Below, in pieces: positions 53,917-63,936 of a stretch of DNA of 64,000 nt. The stretch covers positions 1,364,001 through 1,428,000 of the forward strand of contig NZ_VCIA01000001.1 of NCBI RefSeq assembly GCF_005887555.1, written 5' to 3'. Origin of the DNA: Lentibacillus cibarius. Lineage in GTDB: Bacteria > Bacillota > Bacilli > Bacillales > Amphibacillaceae. Below the pieces are notes generated by a model. The model was not told the origin of the DNA and made no database searches. It was given only the letters and a program-made list of their open reading frames with translations. Both the position numbers and the translations under genes were made by a program. Positions within the stretch are counted from its first letter, which is position 1. Every line of letters begins with the position of its first letter.

Positions 53917-55599
53917 CCTGAATTATTCACAAAAACACTCTGGTATAGCTTAACCCCTTGATTGTCAGGTTGTTTGACCAAATCATATATTCATCTAATA
54001 AATGAAAAAGAACCCCTTTTTCTGTTACAGTTAAAGTACCAACAGAAACCAACAGAAAGGGGTTCTTATATTGGCTACTTTACCGCAAATAACGCTTGAT
54101 TTCAACCGTCAAATTAAATTGTCGCATGATGGGGGTGACCTGTCATCGGATACCGGTGAATTCCTGTTTCGGGAATTTGACGAAACTATTGGTTTCACCC
54201 GGACATTGGCGAAATATCTGGTGCTGAACGACGAAAGACACTACCATATTCATGCCAATCAGGACTTATTGCGTCAAAAAATCTACCAGATCATTGCCGG
54301 ATACGATGGCGATGATGCCGCCGATCAACTGACAAATGATCCTGTCCTGACACAAATTATTGGGACGAAAGCTCTGGCTTCTCAGCCTAGTCTGTCACGC
54401 TTTCTTGAACGATTTGATGCCAACTCGATTGATCAACTGAATCAGGCCAATCAGGACCTGTTGGACAGGGTGCACCGATACAGGGCGTCCGATGCCCTGA
54501 TCCTGGACTTGGATTCCACCCACGCTGATACCTACGGTAATCAGGAAGCAGCGAATTACAACACCCATTATGGAACCGTTGGGTTCCATCCTTTGGTGGC
54601 TTTTGACGGGATCACAGGTGACTTTGTGAAAGCAGATCTACGTCCGGGCAGTGTCTATACGTCCAATGGGGTGGTTGATTTTATCGAACCTGTTATACAG
54701 CACTATAATAACGTGTTTCCGACAACCACACCGTTCCTGCGCGGTGACAGCGGTTTTGCCGTTCCAGCCCTGTATGAGCTGTGTGAACGTGAATCCGTGT
54801 TTTACGTGATTCGTTTGAAAGCCAACCCTGCTTTGAAGCGCATTGCAGCCGAACTTCATCCCAATACGACACCAGCCGATGCCACGCAAACCGAGTGCTA
54901 TTATGAGACCATACACTATCAGGCTGGGTCCTGGTCCCAACCAAGAAAAGTGGTCATCCAATCCATTCGTCCGGCAGGTGAATTGCTTTTCACGCATGGG
55001 TTTTTTGTCACGAACTTGGGTGACACATTTTCACCTGAAACGATTGTCCAGTCCTACAAGCAAAGAGGGACAATGGAAAACTATATCAAGGAAGCAAAAA
55101 ATGGCTTTTATATGGATCGTATGAGCAGTCATGACTTTCAAGTCAACCAGGTTAGAATGATGTTGAGCCTGTTGGCCTATAATTTAACCAATTGGCTGCG
55201 CACGCTTTGCTTCCCCGATGGTCACCAGAACATGCAGATCCAGACCATTCGCACAAAGTTGATCAAGGTAGCCAGCAAGCTGGTTCGATCGGGACGATCG
55301 TTTTACTTCAAACTGGCTTCCAGCTTTGTCTATCCGAAACTTTTTTGGCAGGTGCTGCAACGAATACAGGCTATGAAGCCGACATAAGACGGTAAAAATA
55401 TAGTGTAAAAATATAGGTCATTTTTTAAAGCCCAAGCCCAGACACAGGAGACGTATGTCCAAAATCGGCAGTAAGCTGATGATATCGCCATGTTTTAGTT
55501 GCTTTGGTTCTATTTTCACGATTTTGGAATCCAAGAACGCTGGTGCAGCGTTCAATTTACCATAATGGCGTTTTAGTTTTGAGCTGTGAATAATTCAGG
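53917..55599 (+). mobile_element. IS1380-family insertion sequence, complete
   Basis: 1,683 bp; perfect terminal arms CCTGAATTATTCACA at both ends (inverted) and the target duplication TAGAT at 53912-53916 and 55600-55604. Confidence 0.93.
54071..55387 (+). CDS. IS1380 transposase
   Basis: 438 residues from a TTG start with AAAGGGG upstream. DDE-type residues lie in LILDLDSTHADTYG, LRGDSGFAVPALYELC and YKQRGTMENYIKEAKNGF. Full length, uninterrupted, probably active. Confidence 0.95.
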   Translation: MATLPQITLDFNRQIKLSHDGGDLSSDTGEFLFREFDETIGFTRTLAKYLVLNDERHYHIHANQDLLRQKIYQIIAGYDGDDAADQLTNDPVLTQIIGTKALASQPSLSRFLERFDANSIDQLNQANQDLLDRVHRYRASDALILDLDSTHADTYGNQEAANYNTHYGTVGFHPLVAFDGITGDFVKADLRPGSVYTSNGVVDFIEPVIQHYNNVFPTTTPFLRGDSGFAVPALYELCERESVFYVIRLKANPALKRIAAELHPNTTPADATQTECYYETIHYQAGSWSQPRKVVIQSIRPAGELLFTHGFFVTNLGDTFSPETIVQSYKQRGTMENYIKEAKNGFYMDRMSSHDFQVNQVRMMLSLLAYNLTNWLRTLCFPDGHQNMQIQTIRTKLIKVASKLVRSGRSFYFKLASSFVYPKLFWQVLQRIQAMKPT

Positions 55600-55808
55600 T
55601 AGATATAATTATTTTCATGCTCTTTAAATTCATGGCCGTAAAAGGAACGTAATTTTCTTTTCAATTTTTCTCTGTCTTCCAACGTCATTTTAATAGATAA
55701 CAATTTAGTTAATCTCCATCTATCATCGTATCCACTAAAAAATGTCTGTAGTTGAGAATCGTTTGCCTTGCTTTTATTAAAAAGGAAATCATTGTGTTTC
55801 ATACTCAT
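55600..55808 (-). pseudogene. 342-aa unknown protein, 5' part
   Basis: The ATG at 55808 reads about 69 residues (SQLQTFFSGYDDRWRLTKLL, MTLEDREKLKRKLRSFYG) up to the IS1380 junction. Continues at 53916 on the other side of the IS. Confidence 0.8.
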
Positions 55809-56507
55809 TCCCCTATTCCCACCTTTATTTTAATTTAAAGTTTATATATATATCTGTTTTTGTTAGATGCATTTGCAGATGTCCTATGGGCTGCAGGAAG
55901 AATATACCTTGCCGTCTTAGGTTTTTCAACCAGCTCCCCTTTTTGGCAGCTGGGTTTGACCCCAATGTCAAAATCGCACATCAGTTTGCTTCTCCCAAAT
56001 CCCGTGTAAGAATGTCCTAATTCTATTTATTCGTTCTTTCTTCCGCATTTTCCCTACTTCCATTTTCTGCGGAATTTATTATCTCAAGTGTACCATCGTA
56101 ATGCTCTCTAACCCATCCTTGTTCTGTCTTATCTTTAGCATCAATCCTTGCACGTTCACCTGTTATCCTCGCCCATTTATCGACCTATTCGAACATTCGA
56201 ACTTCCTCTTATGATCTGTCATAAAATAACTCTACCCCTTCCTGCTAAGCACTTATATTACGTTAAATATGAGTATATTTTAAAAATATTTAATTAGCTG
56301 CTGCAGTTTATGTAAAAAGATATACAATACTAAACATTCATTAATTCTCTGACATCATTGTATTACTTATATCTTTACCTATAATATGTTAACTTTGTAA
56401 TTGCGCAATTTCGTCAAGAAAAAGTACTTTCCAATGGGCAATCTAAAATCCATTATGGAGGAAATAGCCTCTTTTTGTCGAATTGCTTTAAGTAGGAGGT
56501 GATAATA
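55809..56507. other. Interval with a remnant of the X/Y cargo module
   Basis: 55970-56190 on the minus strand reads VDKWARITGERARIDAKDKT, REHYDGTLEIINS and an overlapping MRKKERINRI start, matching genes X and Y at 49931-50397. The rest holds no gene. Confidence 0.7.
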
Positions 56508-56921
56508 ATGAAACAAGAATATCGTAATTATGCCAAAAAACTTGAAGAAATTGGTGACAAAATTATTAGTATCACTAATCGTACAGCAAGATTAAATGAA
56601 GGATTAGTACATACAAAGAAAGAATTAATAGAAAACCAAAATAACGCTAGAGTGGCCACTGAGAATTATAGATTATTAATTAATGAATTGTTGGAAATGA
56701 AAGTTCCCAGCGTTGTTGCGGGTGAACACAATGGATTAATAAGTGGCATTAGTTGCTTTGTTCATGGGCATAGCTTAATGAGGGATAGTATTAATATCGA
56801 TGAAAATACAGTGGACAAGAAACAAATGGCACAAGGACTTGCTATTAATGATATCGGATTAGGTACTGTAAAAAGGTCTTCTGAGCGTATATCAGATATA
56901 TTAACTAACCATTATAAATAG
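56508..56921 (+). CDS. Helical hypothetical protein, 137 aa
   Basis: The ATG at 56508 follows AGGAGGTGATAATA. N-terminal coiled coil (YAKKLEEIGDKIISITNRTA), later GLISGISCFVHGHSLMRDSI. Not recognised. Terminator AAGGTGCTG/CAGTGCCTT at about 56949-56976. Confidence 0.6.
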   Translation: MKQEYRNYAKKLEEIGDKIISITNRTARLNEGLVHTKKELIENQNNARVATENYRLLINELLEMKVPSVVAGEHNGLISGISCFVHGHSLMRDSINIDENTVDKKQMAQGLAINDIGLGTVKRSSERISDILTNHYK

Positions 56922-57040
56922 GATTGTTCTAAGTCTGAAAATTAAAGAAGGTGCTGGTATCAGTGCCTTTTTTAACAGATAATTGGAACTTAACCTTAAT
57001 GATATACAACCAGATAACAAAAAACCTTTCCGAATCATTA

Positions 57041-57865
57041 TTATTCTTTCACTATTCGTGTTACAACATTTTGCATGAAATCCATCTCCATCAATTGGGA
57101 GATCATGAAGTCTAAATTGTTCATTAGTTTTTCGATGGTTTCATTCAACTTTTCAAAGGTATAGTCTGGTTTTCCTGTCACTCTATAACTATAATTATCC
57201 CTAATTTTATATAATTCTTGCTCTTGCTCTGTTATCTTTCTTCTTTGAATAGGAACAGTCAATTCATCAATTCCAACAAAGTATCGGTGTGTTGTTGTAT
57301 TTCTATAAAGTTTTAGAACATCCTTTTCTTCTTCGTTAATATCCCTGTATGCATAGGACAGTATCTTACTCAATTCTTTGATATCCTCATAAGTTAACCA
57401 TCCAGCTCCTTCTTTCCGGATTTCCAAGACGGACTTAATACCATTAAAATAAACCCTTCTTATATTTGATATTAACTTACGCTGAGACAATTCATTTACC
57501 ATAACTGCTACGTAGTCTAACAGGGAAATGAATCTTGGTATGATGCTTCTAAAATAGTAATTTTTTACTTCGTACTTCCAATAATTACTCCAACCAATTT
57601 CTCCTTCTTCCCTAAGTTTCTTCTCTATGGCATACGCTGATAGGGAATAATAATACGTTTTTACCAACTCTTTAAAGGCTTCTGAAATTGAATAGAGATA
57701 GCTTTGACACAGCATATCTTTTGCCGGAGCAAAACCATCCATAAACACTTCATATTCCAATGTTTTAAAGGGAGAAGTGAGCAGCATTACATTGTATTCT
57801 CTGAACCATTTTAATAAATATGGCTGCATTTCTTCTAAATGTTCTTCTAATAGCCTTTTATCCAC
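57041..57865 (-). CDS. HEPN-like protein, Cthe_2314 type
   Basis: About 274 residues; the GTG at 57865 follows GGAGGTGGGGCTT. All-helical, with LLDYVAVMVNEL and a late YRNTTTHRYFVG segment. The RN..TH.Y pattern resembles the R-x(4-6)-H motif of HEPN domains, which are often RNases in defence and toxin systems. Assignment to the Cthe_2314-like HEPN group is from memory of that family. Lies 340 bp from the OLD-family gene, same direction, separated by a terminator-like repeat. Confidence 0.5.
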   Translation of the reverse strand: MDKRLLEEHLEEMQPYLLKWFREYNVMLLTSPFKTLEYEVFMDGFAPAKDMLCQSYLYSISEAFKELVKTYYYSLSAYAIEKKLREEGEIGWSNYWKYEVKNYYFRSIIPRFISLLDYVAVMVNELSQRKLISNIRRVYFNGIKSVLEIRKEGAGWLTYEDIKELSKILSYAYRDINEEEKDVLKLYRNTTTHRYFVGIDELTVPIQRRKITEQEQELYKIRDNYSYRVTGKPDYTFEKLNETIEKLMNNLDFMISQLMEMDFMQNVVTRIVKE

Positions 57866-58088
57866 AAGCCCCACCTCCAACAACATTGTACCATAGAGAA
57901 GCAGTTTGGCCGGATATAACTATCGACACCGCATTTCTTATGATCTTTTGCTTTAAAGCATGTGTTTTGCTTTTTATTTTGCTTTATCTGCAAAACAAAG
58001 TATCGCGCTTATAGATATCCTGAACTTCCGCAGCGCGGTTCGTTAACTATAGCTTTCATCGGAAAATAACAGGCACCGATTTCAATAT

Positions 58089-58165
58089 AAAAAAAGCCCT
58101 GTAGAAGTTTTCACTCAACAAGACTTTCCAATCATTTCAACACTTTAAGGTAGCAGGGTCTGACC
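58089..58165. repeat. Dispersed hairpin repeat plus GGGTCTGACCC
   Basis: AAAAAAGCCCTGTAGAAG / CAACAAGACTTTCC, then GCAGGGTCTGACCCATTGG. Sits between the OLD-family and HEPN-like genes. Confidence 0.6.
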
Positions 58166-58203
58166 CATTGGTCCCAGCTGAAAAAACAAAGCTAATGATT
58201 ATT

Positions 58204-60066
58204 TTATTGTAATACTTTAGCAGTTGTATTATACATTTCACTTATAGTTTTAAACCATCCTTCAATCTCTTCGTAAACACCATGTTGTTTCAATGAATCA
58301 GCAGTGATCTTTTGGGTTAAAGTAGAATTTAAAATTCCCTTTATAGCATTTTCCCTTTTCTTATCGTTCTTAATATATTGCATTGCTACGCCCTTTAAAT
58401 AATTAGGAACATCAAAGTCATTCCAATTTATTAGTTGTTTGGAGAGGTCACATTCAAAATGTTCATCTATTAAATGTGGCGGTATGTAATTTTCCATTTC
58501 TCTAAGGCTAGTCACTACGCCCTTTCTTCTTCCATCATTTATACTATTCATATTTTTAACAGACTCTTTATATTTTGGAATATCACCATCATATAAATGA
58601 AATTCTTTAATGTTTGAATATTTGAAGTGGTCTAGATTTATCCAATTAATTAACCTGCTGCCACCTAAATCGTAAATACTAATATCAGCATTTTGTAGGT
58701 CAATAATATCCCTAAATTCTGGTACGGTCTTATTTATGTTTTTTAAAAAGTTAACATCATGCGGCCCTTCGACACATATTACAACACTTGAATGAATAGT
58801 TGGCAAAATCCCTAAAGTATTAACAACTTCCCTGATTTTTATCTCTTCTTCCGTGATAATGTATGGATTGCCACTGTCATCTTTCGTAATCATTATTAAA
58901 GCATCCTTGTTTACCATTTGTGCTATTTCGGGAGTATGGGTAGTTATAAAAACTTGATTCCCTTCCTGCTTAGCAATAGTAGTCAATGAATCTACAATCA
59001 TCCTTTGGTAATCAGGGTGTTGAGATGTTTCAGGTTCTTCAATAGCATAAATAATATTGTTGCTCCCAGTTTCATCAGCACTTTTTTCGGCTTGCGCTCT
59101 AAAATAACTCAAAAGGATCAATCTTCTTACGCCACTTCCTCTTTTATTAAGAGGAATCTCATTATCCGTATCTAGGTTAAATTTAAAAATAGAATCCCAA
59201 CTTTTTAGTTCGGGTATTGTCTTTAGTTCATTGGCAATTTCGTCATTAAAGTCGCGTAATTTTTCTATCGTTTTATTACCGATTTCCTCTACTTTCGTTA
59301 CTACTTCGTCTCTGATTTTGTCTAATTCTTCTTGAAGGCTGACTAAGACTTCTTTCGTTATTGCCTTCATTGGGTCTTGTACCTCTTTATCCCCATCAGT
59401 ATTAGCTCGATCCGATTGAAAAAGATTGTAAAGTGGGAGGTTTTCTTTAAGTTTAACCCATGTTTTTATGCTATCATCTTGAATATCTTTGATATTTATT
59501 GTCTTTTCTTCAAATATTGTTCCTTCATTTATAAGTGATTCAAAAATTGCCTTCCTCATATCTGCCTTTTTGGTTTTATTAATACCTTCATAGTTATCAA
59601 TCTTATCTTTATGATTCTCTAGCAATTTTTTCAATTCAATACTTTTATATGTAATTAATGGCTTTTCATTTACAAGGGGGTGATAGGTATTTAAATGAAC
59701 AGAAATACTACTTTTAGTAATTGAATTTCCACCAGCATTAATTACCTTTTTTACTTCTAGAAGATTTTCTTTATTTAAAAGGTATTCGTTTTCCAAAGAC
59801 GTTGGATTAGATGCATCTAAAATTACAAGCTCATCACTTTCAATTTCAAATGATATACTTATCTCAATTACTTTTTCGGATGCATTTTTGTAGCAATCAC
59901 TTGTTTCAGGCTTTACTTCATCATTAAAAAATATATTCAGAGCATCAAGGATGGTACTTTTACCGACGTCATTTTTACCAATCAATATATTCAAATTTTC
60001 ATTAAACTTGACTTCTATATCCCGATAACCTCTAAAATTCTTTAAATGTAATTTAGCTAACTTCAC
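58204..60066 (-). CDS. OLD-family ATP-dependent endonuclease
   Basis: 620 residues. An ABC-type ATPase: Walker A GKNDVGKST (30-38), signature-like KRGSGVRRLILLS (308-320), Walker B IIYAIEEPETS (339-347) and ITTHTPE. A C-terminal TOPRIM nuclease: VVICVEGPHDV (Glu433) and LYDGD (Asp493, Asp495). This layout is class 1 OLD, related to GajA of Gabija and to phage P2 Old; such proteins cut DNA in anti-phage defence. No UvrD-like GajB is adjacent, so it is best called a stand-alone OLD nuclease. Confidence 0.88.
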   Translation of the reverse strand: MKLAKLHLKNFRGYRDIEVKFNENLNILIGKNDVGKSTILDALNIFFNDEVKPETSDCYKNASEKVIEISISFEIESDELVILDASNPTSLENEYLLNKENLLEVKKVINAGGNSITKSSISVHLNTYHPLVNEKPLITYKSIELKKLLENHKDKIDNYEGINKTKKADMRKAIFESLINEGTIFEEKTINIKDIQDDSIKTWVKLKENLPLYNLFQSDRANTDGDKEVQDPMKAITKEVLVSLQEELDKIRDEVVTKVEEIGNKTIEKLRDFNDEIANELKTIPELKSWDSIFKFNLDTDNEIPLNKRGSGVRRLILLSYFRAQAEKSADETGSNNIIYAIEEPETSQHPDYQRMIVDSLTTIAKQEGNQVFITTHTPEIAQMVNKDALIMITKDDSGNPYIITEEEIKIREVVNTLGILPTIHSSVVICVEGPHDVNFLKNINKTVPEFRDIIDLQNADISIYDLGGSRLINWINLDHFKYSNIKEFHLYDGDIPKYKESVKNMNSINDGRRKGVVTSLREMENYIPPHLIDEHFECDLSKQLINWNDFDVPNYLKGVAMQYIKNDKKRENAIKGILNSTLTQKITADSLKQHGVYEEIEGWFKTISEMYNTTAKVLQ

Positions 60067-60337
60067 TTTTTCACATACCCTTCTTTACTTTAATAACAAG
60101 TACCAGATCATTAAATCCGATATATCGGAAATTAACAGAAATAACTTTTGATTTTATCCCACCGTTTATTTATACACATAAAACATTCGATAAAATATGA
60201 CAAAAGTCCTGCAAAACAGCTAAATTAATTTCTAAATTTTTATGACAAATTTCTCATGTTTTATAGCGGTCTTCAAAAAGTCAAAATTTAAAGGAAAGTA
60301 AAAGGATAAAATTCATTCATGGCTTATTGGGCAAATA

Positions 60338-60654
60338 TTATGATGAAGCGAAGAAATTATTTTGACTATTACCAGCAACTTTTACCACCTTCCAAAAAGG
60401 ATTATTAACAATTCTATATTTTTTACTAGAATTAACACCTATCACAAATTCTTTAATTTCTTCAGCATACGGTTTCTTAAATCCATTTTGTAATGCCCAA
60501 TCTCTTATTTGGAACGGATCTAATGAATATCCAGATTTTTTAGTTTTCTCAACATTTCTATTGTTGATCCCTTATCATCTGGATGTGTAAATCCGGTAGA
60601 TAAATTAATTCTTTTTTTTATTGTGTACAATCCTTTTAAAATCACCTTGTCCAT
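60338..60654 (-). pseudogene. Frameshifted small gene (about 105 aa)
   Basis: The ATG at 60654 (GAGGGAGGTACTAC) reads MDKVILKGLYTIKKRINLST, then IEMLRKLK. One missing A in a six-A run breaks the frame, which would continue SGYSLDPFQIRDWALQNGF and FVIGVNSSKKYRIVNNPFWK to a stop at 60338. Family unknown. Confidence 0.65.
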
Positions 60655-61064
60655 GTAGTACCTCCCTCTATATAATTAAAATATCTTCAAAATGCTCTTG
60701 TTTTCTTAGAATTTCTCAACCACCAATTTAGGAGTATTACAGGGGGAAGGGGGGCATAGCTCAGAATACTGAAGATTCTAACATCCTCTAATCCATCCTA
60801 ACGACTAAACTGGTAGTATTTGGTTAAAATAGGTATAACCATGCTTTACTTCTCCACACTACTTATGATCGCTCACCCTCCCATGTATCACGGGATTTTA
60901 ATCCATACATTCCCTCGTCCTGCGTATCCACAAGGTGGAGGTCGGAAAAGCTCCTTAACTGGGTCGTTTGCCCGAATGGAATAAATAAGCTCCGACTCTG
61001 CATTATTGGTGTTTGTTGATTCCAGAAATCAAGTACATTTATTCATACATCTTGTTCAAAAAGC
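60655..61064 (-). other. Downstream non-coding end of the IS110 element
   Basis: About 340 bp beyond the IS110 transposase stop without a gene. It contains short GC-richer segments (CAAGGTGGAGGTCGGAAAAG, TTAACTGGGTCGTTTGCCC). In IS1111-type relatives the bridge RNA is encoded on this side. Confidence 0.35.
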
Positions 61065-62348
61065 TTAAGCAGCCTGTAATGAATCGCTTTGCGATATACC
61101 CTGTAATAACTTACTCCCATCAAATTCACATTGTTTTTGTCCGATGGCGAACAATACACGTACTAACTTTCCACACAACGCAATAAGTGATTGCTGTTTC
61201 TTCAATGGACGATCAGGGCGGGTTGTGTAATGCGAATGCAACGCCTTAAACGTTGGGTTTTTGGCGACTAATGGCCGCACAGCCAAATATAAGGCTTTTC
61301 GCAGTTTCTTTCGTCCACGTTTGGTTATTTTCGTTTGGCCTTTAAATTTGCCGGAACTATGCTCCCGTAACGACAGTCCTGCCATATTTACGAGTTGTTG
61401 GGGGTGCTTGTATTTCGTGATATCCCCAACTTCTGAGAAAAAGGTGGCAACTGTCGTTGCTCCAAGACCTTTAATGGCTATCATTTCTTTAGCCCCTGGT
61501 ATATCTTCCATTAGATCCGCTATTTCCTGTTCCAGTTCTTCCAACTGGTCATGGTACAATCGATATTGCTCCAAAAGGCTGTTTAATTCCTTCCTGGCAA
61601 AGCGCAACCCAATTTCAATACCAATGCTTTTGTTGGCTTTATCAACTAGATTTCTTGCTCTCTTAATTCCGACCCCAGCTTTCACGACGGTTTTCCATTG
61701 AGCTAATACTTCTTCCGGTGTCATGTCACGAATATCAGAAGGAAATGGAAAGTGACGTAATGTGAAAAAGGCTGTTTTTCCATCCCATTCTTTAAAGACA
61801 TCGTCGAACTCCGGGAAGTATCGCTGAATGCTGTTCTGAATGCGTCCTTCAATGATCATAAGCTGTTTGGTTAGTTGATCTCTTAATTTTATTCCTTCTC
61901 TTAATTCGGCATAAATGCCTTGGAGAAGGTTCGGTACAGAGTATCTACCATCCTTCACAAGCTGTGCGATAACGCGCGCATCCTTTGTGTCGTTCTTGGT
62001 TGGGGAATTGTCATCGAGCTCTTTGGACTTCTTCACGTGCATGGGATTGACCAGCACAAAATCATTGTCCTTGGCTATAAGATAATAGGCTAGGCCTAGC
62101 CAGAAATGCCCGGTTGGCTCCGCCCCAAAAATGACATTCGTTTTTTCATTGTCCTTCTGAAGTCTGAAAACCCAATCTAGTAACTGTTGAAAACCATGTA
62201 TTCGATTGTCAAAGACCAGTCTTTTGCCAAATTCATACCCTCGATCATCCTGGGCGCGTGCCACGTGTTTGTCCTTGGCAATGTCAATTCCTACAATTAA
62301 TGTAGATGGAGTGATTTGCGATATTTTGCGATTTTGATTATAATTCAT
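61065..62348 (-). CDS. IS110-family transposase (DEDD recombinase)
   Basis: 427 residues. RuvC-like DEDD domain: VGIDIAKDKHV, FGAEPTGHFW, NDTKDARVIAQL. A coiled linker and the Tnp_20 domain with IKGLGATTVATFF and LREHSSGKFKG followed by ITKRGRKKLRKAL, holding the catalytic Ser. Complete. Elements of this family insert without duplications and are guided by a bridge RNA from a non-coding end. A 110-bp region before the start holds AGAGCCCTCTTGGTATAG and CCCGTACTATACCAAGAGGG-type pairing. Confidence 0.93.
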   Translation of the reverse strand: MNYNQNRKISQITPSTLIVGIDIAKDKHVARAQDDRGYEFGKRLVFDNRIHGFQQLLDWVFRLQKDNEKTNVIFGAEPTGHFWLGLAYYLIAKDNDFVLVNPMHVKKSKELDDNSPTKNDTKDARVIAQLVKDGRYSVPNLLQGIYAELREGIKLRDQLTKQLMIIEGRIQNSIQRYFPEFDDVFKEWDGKTAFFTLRHFPFPSDIRDMTPEEVLAQWKTVVKAGVGIKRARNLVDKANKSIGIEIGLRFARKELNSLLEQYRLYHDQLEELEQEIADLMEDIPGAKEMIAIKGLGATTVATFFSEVGDITKYKHPQQLVNMAGLSLREHSSGKFKGQTKITKRGRKKLRKALYLAVRPLVAKNPTFKALHSHYTTRPDRPLKKQQSLIALCGKLVRVLFAIGQKQCEFDGSKLLQGISQSDSLQAA

Positions 62349-62920
62349 GTCGAGTCCTCTCCTTGGTATTTATCTATTTCGGGGTCAATGCGCATTGACA
62401 GCCCGTACTATACCAAGAGGGCTCTTTTTTGTTCAATCCTCAAATTTCTTCATTACAGGAATGCTCCTTAAAGTATTTAACTAAATCTTATCACTCTAAA
62501 CAGGAGGAAGATGGTTAAATACAGTTGAAAATCTAATAATATTCACCAATAACTGGCAATAATCCCATGCTCGAATACCGGTATATCAACATTTTAAGAT
62601 TAAAAATTTTCGTGTGGTGCTAAGTTACGTGTTAGCAGGAACTTTTATTTTATCCTCCTTTGTTTTCCTTTAGCATCCAATTCGTTAACTGCTTTCGTTT
62701 ATCCAATCTAACTTTATTTGAACTTGCTATTTTTTTGCATTTTATCGATAATATAAGGTCTGCACCATAGTCGCCAATTGCTGGTGTTAATATGGAAATA
62801 AGGCAAATTAAGAAATGGTCTTTTTAATGTTCTTTTACTTAACATCCTCCCTTGACAGTTTCAACCAGTAACCATAACCTAATGGAAGACATTATATTTT
62901 AAAGAAAAAGGGGCTATTAT
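62349..62920. other. Upstream end of IS110 and AT-rich spacer
   Basis: 62349-62440 holds a hairpin-forming segment (CTTGGTATTTATC, TATACCAAGAGGGCTCTTTTTT). From 62450 to 62900 I see no gene. Confidence 0.4.
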
Positions 62921-63466
62921 ATGGTGTTTAGAGTTATATTTGAAAGCGACTCACTGTCAGTAGTAGATTACTTCCAAATTGTAGCGGCAATCGGAACTGT
63001 CTTAGCTGCATTAGCTGCGATGATTACAACACTTCAAAATAGAAAAGCTAATAAAGAGTTAGAAACTGAAAGGCATATGATGGTAAAGCCTACATTCAGA
63101 ATACAGTCACATTTTGAACAAAGAGAAGAACGAATTATAGATATAAATGCGCTTAACATAGGATTTAATAGAGTCCTAAATGGTATAAATGTTAGTTGGG
63201 CAGGACCAGAAAAAGTCAAGTCATCTATTAAGGAGCAATATGAATCAATGGAAAGTGCTATGAATCATAGTTTAAAAATAAGGTTAGATTTTTCGGAGTG
63301 CAAAGAATATGAGATAAATGGCACATTGAGCATCACTTATACAGATATTTTAGGAAAGCTATATAAAGAGTCCATACCTATTAATATAATCTACCATTTC
63401 AATAATATAACAGAAGAGTATCTACCAATTCTTCAAAATCAATTAGTAGGAAAGGCATTCATTTAA
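62921..63466 (+). CDS. Hypothetical protein with one membrane helix, 181 aa
   Basis: N-terminal helix FQIVAAIGTVLAALAAMITT followed by a soluble beta-rich domain (VLNGINVSWAGPEK, YEINGTLSITYTDILGKLY). One-pass membrane proteins of this type occur in accessory regions; function unknown. AAAAGGGGC site before ATG. Confidence 0.65.
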   Translation: MVFRVIFESDSLSVVDYFQIVAAIGTVLAALAAMITTLQNRKANKELETERHMMVKPTFRIQSHFEQREERIIDINALNIGFNRVLNGINVSWAGPEKVKSSIKEQYESMESAMNHSLKIRLDFSECKEYEINGTLSITYTDILGKLYKESIPINIIYHFNNITEEYLPILQNQLVGKAFI

Positions 63467-63567
63467 AAAGAAATATATCTATGATAAGAGAACTGATAAT
63501 GGGTAGTTGTAAGTCTAATATTTCCATTCTATAATTATGATAACATCATCATAAAGGAGCAAAACCA

Positions 63568-63813
63568 TTGGGAATCTCAAATTTTCTTCGTAATCTCAAA
63601 AAGAGTATTAGGGAAAGAAATGCTTTGGTTCGTGAATATATGACTGTAAAGAAACAATATGACCACATGATGAGGGATTTGGAAGGAAAAATAAAAAATG
63701 CAGAAACAGATGAGGAAAAGGAAAGACTTAAAGAATTTAAGCAACAGATAATTGACGAGGGAAAAAGAGTTCGAGCAGAAGAAGAAAAGAAAATAAGAAA
63801 CCAACAGAAATAG
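63568..63813 (+). CDS. Short coiled-coil protein, 81 aa
   Basis: TTG start after AAAGGAGCAAAACCA. Almost wholly charged helix (YDHMMRDLEGKIKNAETDEE and onward). Not recognised. Confidence 0.55.
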   Translation: MGISNFLRNLKKSIRERNALVREYMTVKKQYDHMMRDLEGKIKNAETDEEKERLKEFKQQIIDEGKRVRAEEEKKIRNQQK

Positions 63814-63936
63814 ATGTATAAACAGTATCCCTATGCAGAAAGAGTAAATGGAATGTTACGATGAGAACTACTTGATCATATTATTCCGTTAAATGAAAAC
63901 CATTTAGAACGATTAGCCAGACCAGCCTAATTGAAT
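63814..63936 (+). pseudogene. Transposase (rve/DDE integrase core) fragment
   Basis: QYPYAERVNGMLR, a TGA stop, then ELLDHIIPLNENHLERLARPA matches the end of integrase-core transposases (S.aERvNGtlRrE.LDhiiplne.hL). Only about 40 residues remain. A terminator-like AAGCCTTT / AAAGGCTT hairpin follows near 63955-63990. Confidence 0.7.

Noticed and set aside
58204..60066. Gabija system (GajA/GajB)
   Set aside because: No UvrD-like helicase gene adjacent; only a stand-alone OLD protein can be supported.
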